64,000 nucleotides of DNA from an uncultured Pelagibacteraceae bacterium (lineage in GTDB: Bacteria; Pseudomonadota; Alphaproteobacteria; Pelagibacterales; Pelagibacteraceae): positions 1 through 64,000 of the forward strand of contig CACFSG010000003.1 in assembly GCA_902568875.1 (NCBI GenBank), in the 5' to 3' direction. Made by a program: the position numbers and the translations under genes. The notes under the pieces are model-generated. The model was given only the letters and a program-made list of their open reading frames with translations, was not told the DNA's origin and did no database searches. Of this stretch, positions 59,679 through 64,000 are shown one piece after another; position 1 is the first letter of the stretch; each line of letters opens with the position of its first letter.

Positions 59679-61969
59679 ATCACTTTTTCGCTATGCAAAA
59701 GCGACATAAATTTATTAAATTCATTTGAATAAAATTTATTTGCAACTGACATAGTTTCTTTAATATCTGACTTGTTTATCGAAGCTAAAGTCTCATATGT
59801 TTCTGGTTTTTGAGCACAATTCATTGATACCATTTTTTCTGCAAAAGCATGTGCCAAAATATCATTAAAAAACATCTTCCATTGAGGAGTTTTAAAATTC
59901 GGAAACTTACCATTAATAGGTTCTTTTGAGCCTAAATAATGCCTAACCAGTGAGTGATCAGTTGTGATCTCAAGAATATTTTCTTCTTTTGGCTTCCATG
60001 CAGCTCTTACATTGTTCCCTAAAAAATGAGTAACATATTTTGGCTTATATTCAGTACCACTATCATCTTTTTCTTTCATCACATTAACGATAGTTGAGCT
60101 TGATATTGCTTCATGACTAACAGAAATTATCGATGAATCTAAAAGTTTTAAACCTTTAACTTTTAAAAAGCCTTTTAAATAATTTGTGCCTTCAACATGA
60201 TGAAGAGTTATTTCAGAACTTGAGCTCACAGCTTTTTGATTTAAATTAGAGATTGTAAGTTTGATCTTTTTTGTATCAATAAATTCTGGATATTTAGCAA
60301 AAACTGTTAAATTTTTTCCTGAATTTTCTTTTACGAAATATTTTTCTTTTTCAAATTCAAGTTGTTTTTTAAATTCTCTACTTTTTTCAAGAAAAACACA
60401 AACTCTGACTTGAGTCTTTAAATTATTTTTATAATTAATATTCAAGTCAAAATAATCACACTCTTTTATACCTTCTAACTCAAAAGATGCAAAACACTGC
60501 TCGTTTCTGAGTGGATTAACTCTAAATTTTGATTTTAAGTTTTTGATTAAAATATTATTTTTATATTTTTCAGGAAAAGAAATACTAACTTCGCTTTTTA
60601 AATCTACCTCAGATACATTGGTATAAACTCTAAAAGATCCCTTTTCTCCCTCTTTAATTTTCAAACCCTTAGGAAATACCATCCATTTACCAAACGGTAA
60701 TTTTTTTCCATTTAAATTTTGATAATTTTTTAACTCTTGATGAAGAATATCAAATTTTTTCTTTTGTTGATCTAAATCTTCTTTATCAGTTATATCATTT
60801 CCTGATTCTTTTCTATGCTTAACAACAATTTCATTTAAAATTTTTATTGGTTCTTTAAATAAATGATTCTTTACAAATGGATGATCTTTAATAAGTCCTC
60901 TTCTTCTTTCTTGATCATGAATTTGTTTTGGATTATCAGTTGTATACATTTTCTTTTTTGATCTTTTATCTTCAAAATCATGTGCTAATTCGTCAATATA
61001 ATGACATTTCAAAACACCATAATAAGATTTCAAAATTGATTCATTATTAAGTGTGTCATCTAAAAATGAATTTTCGTAAATTGCTTTAATTCCTTGAATT
61101 AAAATACCATAATGTCTGTATTCATGTGTAGACTCTTCCATTGGACTTTCGGTTTTGTATAATTGAAAATGCGCTAAAACTTTCTTTCCTTCTTTTGGAA
61201 ATAATTCTATTTTTTTATCAATTTCTAATTTTGCTTTTGGACTAGCAAAAGTAATTGAATATTTATTTTTTTTCTTATCAAATAAAACTAAATTAAGAGT
61301 GTTTTTAAACTCTTTATTTTTTACATCACTTAAAATATTTCTTAATTGGTACTGTTTTTTTAAATTATCTATTAATGTTTTTACTTGAGGAATATTTATT
61401 TGTGAATTTGGTGGAATTTTTAAAATAATATCTGTTCCATTTTTTAATTTTTTTGATTTGTGAAAATCAAATCCTTCAATATCTTTAGCGATAGTTTGAT
61501 TAATTTTATTTATAGGCACATCTCTATCAACGATTTTATATTGAAAAGTTTGATATTTAATTTGTCCAGTAGATATCTTTTTATCTTTTACTGTTTGAAT
61601 ATATACATCTGCAATTGAAGATACATCTAATAAACCTCTGGCAAAAAATCCTCTGCTAGCACCCTCACTTTTGATTTTATCTCCATGTTTTTTTAATACA
61701 GAGTATAATTTATCTGAGTCCATCCCAGCAGCTTTATCTGAAACTTTTACAGTTGTTGATCTAGCCTCACCTCCTCTATCATAAAAAATTGCACAATCTC
61801 CTTGATAAGTTTTATTTGGCTTATTTAATCTTTCATAAGCATCATCTACATTTGTTATCAATTCTACAAGTGCTTGAGTTAAAGACGTAATCGAACCTAA
61901 TGCTGTTAGCTGAGCTTGTCTTCTTGATCCCTCTACATCTTTCCATTCTGGAATTCTTTTTTTTTTCAT
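59675..61969 (-). CDS. GHKL-type (HSP90/MutL/MORC-like) ATPase with C-terminal beta-rich region, function unknown
   Basis: LTQALVELITNVDDAYERL (Bergerat N-box), VKVSDKAAGMDSDKLYSVL (variant D-x-G-x-G), GASRGFFARGLLDVSSIADV (G box), KNGTDIILKIP (GT box); residues ~430-680 look Ig-like/beta-rich. Confidence 0.75.
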   Translation of the reverse strand: MKKKRIPEWKDVEGSRRQAQLTALGSITSLTQALVELITNVDDAYERLNKPNKTYQGDCAIFYDRGGEARSTTVKVSDKAAGMDSDKLYSVLKKHGDKIKSEGASRGFFARGLLDVSSIADVYIQTVKDKKISTGQIKYQTFQYKIVDRDVPINKINQTIAKDIEGFDFHKSKKLKNGTDIILKIPPNSQINIPQVKTLIDNLKKQYQLRNILSDVKNKEFKNTLNLVLFDKKKNKYSITFASPKAKLEIDKKIELFPKEGKKVLAHFQLYKTESPMEESTHEYRHYGILIQGIKAIYENSFLDDTLNNESILKSYYGVLKCHYIDELAHDFEDKRSKKKMYTTDNPKQIHDQERRRGLIKDHPFVKNHLFKEPIKILNEIVVKHRKESGNDITDKEDLDQQKKKFDILHQELKNYQNLNGKKLPFGKWMVFPKGLKIKEGEKGSFRVYTNVSEVDLKSEVSISFPEKYKNNILIKNLKSKFRVNPLRNEQCFASFELEGIKECDYFDLNINYKNNLKTQVRVCVFLEKSREFKKQLEFEKEKYFVKENSGKNLTVFAKYPEFIDTKKIKLTISNLNQKAVSSSSEITLHHVEGTNYLKGFLKVKGLKLLDSSIISVSHEAISSSTIVNVMKEKDDSGTEYKPKYVTHFLGNNVRAAWKPKEENILEITTDHSLVRHYLGSKEPINGKFPNFKTPQWKMFFNDILAHAFAEKMVSMNCAQKPETYETLASINKSDIKETMSVANKFYSNEFNKFMSLLHSEKVI

Positions 61970-62586
61970 ATTTCTGTAAAAACTTCTTTCAAATATTTCT
62001 TAAAACTTTTTTGTTTTTTTATCTTTTTATCTATTAAATCTAAAACTTTTTGATCATCAGAAATTTTTGCCCATCTGTATATTTTAATAATTGTGCTATT
62101 TAATAAAGGAAGGTTGTTTACTGAAATGTTTAAGACATCAGCTAGATGATATATTGTAAAATCTTTCCCTTTTAATTCAAAATTTTTATGCTTTTTAAAT
62201 TCTGAAAGAACTTTTCTTTGAAATTGAGATAAAGTTTTCTTTGATGTTTTAACATTTACTAAACTTGATAATGACTCGGCTTTTTCAAGACCTTTATCAG
62301 TTAAAGTCCACCCATCTTTAGACAAAAATTGCTGATCATATGTGCCTTTTAATAAACCATATTTTCTTGCTTTAAATAATCCTTGTGAAAGAGGAAGAGT
62401 ATTAGGGTAATTTTTATATGTTTGTTTTCGCCATCCGAACTTTTCTTTATTCCATTGAAATGCCTTATTCATTATATCTTCGCTGTGAATAGAATTTTTA
62501 GATCCACCTAAAGCATAACATGCCATTAATAATATTATATGCCTCTCTTTATGGGCGATACTATCTCTTGGTTTAGTCAATTTCAA
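61966..62586 (-). CDS. Uncharacterised protein, winged-helix-like N-terminal half
   Basis: 206 aa; HKERHIILLMACYALGGSKNSIHSEDIMNKAFQWNKEKFGWRKQTYKNYPNTLPLSQGLFKARKYGLLKG...WTLTDKGLEKAESL resembles a wHTH; overlaps ATPase gene by 4 nt. Confidence 0.6.
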   Translation of the reverse strand: MKLTKPRDSIAHKERHIILLMACYALGGSKNSIHSEDIMNKAFQWNKEKFGWRKQTYKNYPNTLPLSQGLFKARKYGLLKGTYDQQFLSKDGWTLTDKGLEKAESLSSLVNVKTSKKTLSQFQRKVLSEFKKHKNFELKGKDFTIYHLADVLNISVNNLPLLNSTIIKIYRWAKISDDQKVLDLIDKKIKKQKSFKKYLKEVFTEI

Positions 62587-62803
62587 AATCCTTTACTTCT
62601 CTACCTCCTGCAGGACTATTAAACTTGTTTTTAACAAAATTAATCTCTTGCTGAAGGGCATCTATGATTTGTTTGGATTGTTTTTTTGAATAACTATAAT
62701 GGCTCTTATTAGATAAATTTCCTATTAACTTTATAAGCTTAATGGCCTTATTAACTCGAGCATTTGCCAATTTTTTAAATTTATTATTGTTTTCAATAGA
62801 CAT
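62573..62803 (-). CDS. Small helical protein, first gene of the GHKL ATPase operon
   Basis: 76 aa ORF overlapping the downstream gene by 14 nt; NARVNKAIKLIKLIGNLSNKSHYSYSKKQSKQIIDALQQEINFVKNKF. Confidence 0.6.
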   Translation of the reverse strand: MSIENNNKFKKLANARVNKAIKLIKLIGNLSNKSHYSYSKKQSKQIIDALQQEINFVKNKFNSPAGGREVKDFEID

Positions 62804-62935
62804 ATCATATGTTATATCATATTTATGTAATATGACAAGAAAAAAAATGTAATATTATAAAAATATTATCAATCTATGATTGAATAAATAATTCCTAGGT
62901 TATTAGTTATTTTTATTGTCTACCTGCAATTAGAA

Positions 62936-63769
62936 TTATCTAAATTTTTCTTCTTTTTTAGGTTTTCTGAAAACAATACTATCTAAATAAACTCTTTGGT
63001 CTTGTAAACTTTCCCAATCAGAATTCCAATAACCAATAGTTCGATGTCTATAAATTCCAAATTTCATATATCCACCAGTACAAGTATCAGCAAGTGTTTT
63101 TATATTTTTAAGATCAGCTATAACTTCATTATTTTTATAAATTTTAAACCTACCTGTTTCATCAAGCTTCCAAAGAACATGAAATTTTAGATGAGTCCAC
63201 TTCCCTTTTAAATCTTCAATTTTTCCAATTATTACAGGTTCGGATGAATAGGCTGCTTTACTTGCCCAACTGTAATAATGTTCTCCTTTGTATTTAAAAT
63301 CTTGAGCCCAAAAATGACAACAACTGTGACAACCTTTTGCTTTGTTGTCAGTATGCATTTGACCAATTATAACCACAGCGCCTTTTTCTAAAGGTTCATA
63401 ACTTTCATCAAAGTAAACTGCATATTCAAAAATATGTTCTTTGTTTTTTAATTTCATGTTGCCAAGATGTATTTCTTGTCTACTTCTGTTTCCTCTACCA
63501 TCACATTGAATTTGTGTTGTTTGCGCTTTTCCTTTTCCGCAACCTGCATCTTCTCTATTAACTGTTACTTGAATACTCGTTTTTCCTTCATAAACTGGAA
63601 ATCCTTCTGAAGCTTTTACTTCTTTAATTCTATTAACTTTTTTTTCAGACATAGAAATAAATTGTTTTTTATATCCCTTAATATCTTTAAAATTTGTTTT
63701 ATGATTATCTGAAAAACAGTGAGTGTTAAAAAATAAAATTAAAATTAATATACTTAAAATTTTTTTCAT
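62936..63769 (-). CDS. Secreted polysaccharide-lyase-like (heparinase I/PL jelly-roll type) protein
   Basis: Signal peptide MKKILSILILILFFNTHCFS; RSRQEIHLGN, HIFEYAVYFDESYEP, VIIGQMHTD, WTHLKFHVLWKLDETGRFKIYKNNEVIADLKN, YMKFGIYRHRT, VYLDSIVF. Confidence 0.65.
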   Translation of the reverse strand: MKKILSILILILFFNTHCFSDNHKTNFKDIKGYKKQFISMSEKKVNRIKEVKASEGFPVYEGKTSIQVTVNREDAGCGKGKAQTTQIQCDGRGNRSRQEIHLGNMKLKNKEHIFEYAVYFDESYEPLEKGAVVIIGQMHTDNKAKGCHSCCHFWAQDFKYKGEHYYSWASKAAYSSEPVIIGKIEDLKGKWTHLKFHVLWKLDETGRFKIYKNNEVIADLKNIKTLADTCTGGYMKFGIYRHRTIGYWNSDWESLQDQRVYLDSIVFRKPKKEEKFR

Positions 63770-64000
63770 CTATTTTATTTTATCAATATCATTTATGTTA
63801 GATAAAGCTTTGTCAAATTCAGCCATATTTTCTCTTAAAGCTAAATTTGAAATTGAATAAACTGCAATTAATAAAAATACTAGTGGTATAGCTGTTATTA
63901 AAGAAGCATTACTCTTAATTAATAAAATATAAATAATTACAAATAAAGCTGAACGAATTAAAAATGTTTTTCTAAAAACACTAATAATTGAAAGCGAATG
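63770..64000 (-). CDS. C-terminal fragment of a small membrane protein, runs off the window end
   Basis: Uninterrupted 77-codon frame from the window edge to TAG at 63770-63772: HSLSIISVFRKTFLIRSALFVIIYILLIKSNASLITAIPLVFLLIAVYSISNLALRENMAEFDKALSNINDIDKIK. Absent from the ORF track. Confidence 0.55.
   Translation of the reverse strand, partial: HSLSIISVFRKTFLIRSALFVIIYILLIKSNASLITAIPLVFLLIAVYSISNLALRENMAEFDKALSNINDIDKIK

Noticed and set aside
1-64000. CRISPR array, tRNA/rRNA genes, transposons or prophage
   Set aside because: No regularly spaced repeats, cloverleaf-like or rRNA sequence, transposase, integrase or phage structural genes seen on reading; covariance searches were not possible.

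Overview
The window is AT-rich, densely packed and almost entirely coding. Gene content and order (pdxA-ksgA, rpsF-rpsR-rplI-dnaB, a tandem glycine riboswitch on gcvT, many EamA and TRAP transporters, very short intergenic gaps) look like a streamlined marine alphaproteobacterium of the SAR11/Pelagibacterales type. This assignment comes from gene content and style, not from a database search. Housekeeping blocks: pdxA(partial)-rsmA / gmk-acpP-fabG-fabD; rpsF-rpsR-rplI-dnaB-MMPL-cvpA-purF; rlmE-GT-pssA-psd / icd / alaS / recA / tolC-like. Metabolic modules: (i) a glycine amidinotransferase + creatinase + EamA cassette; (ii) a formate dehydrogenase locus (moeA-mobA / NifU-like-HPP-fdhD-fdsGB-fdsA-selO); (iii) an SDR-DUF3833-CFA synthase-DUF1365-FAD oxidoreductase lipid-modification cluster; (iv) a riboswitch-controlled gcvT-gcvH-gcvP operon; (v) pxpABC 5-oxoprolinase with a TRAP transporter. 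The last ~7 kb looks accessory: umuDC with an alphaproteobacterial-type SOS box, then a tightly overlapping three-gene operon (small helical protein, winged-helix-like protein, 764-aa GHKL/MORC-like ATPase with a beta-rich C-terminus), then a secreted polysaccharide-lyase-like protein. The GHKL operon is my best candidate for an undescribed system. No tRNA, rRNA, CRISPR array, transposase or prophage gene was recognised.
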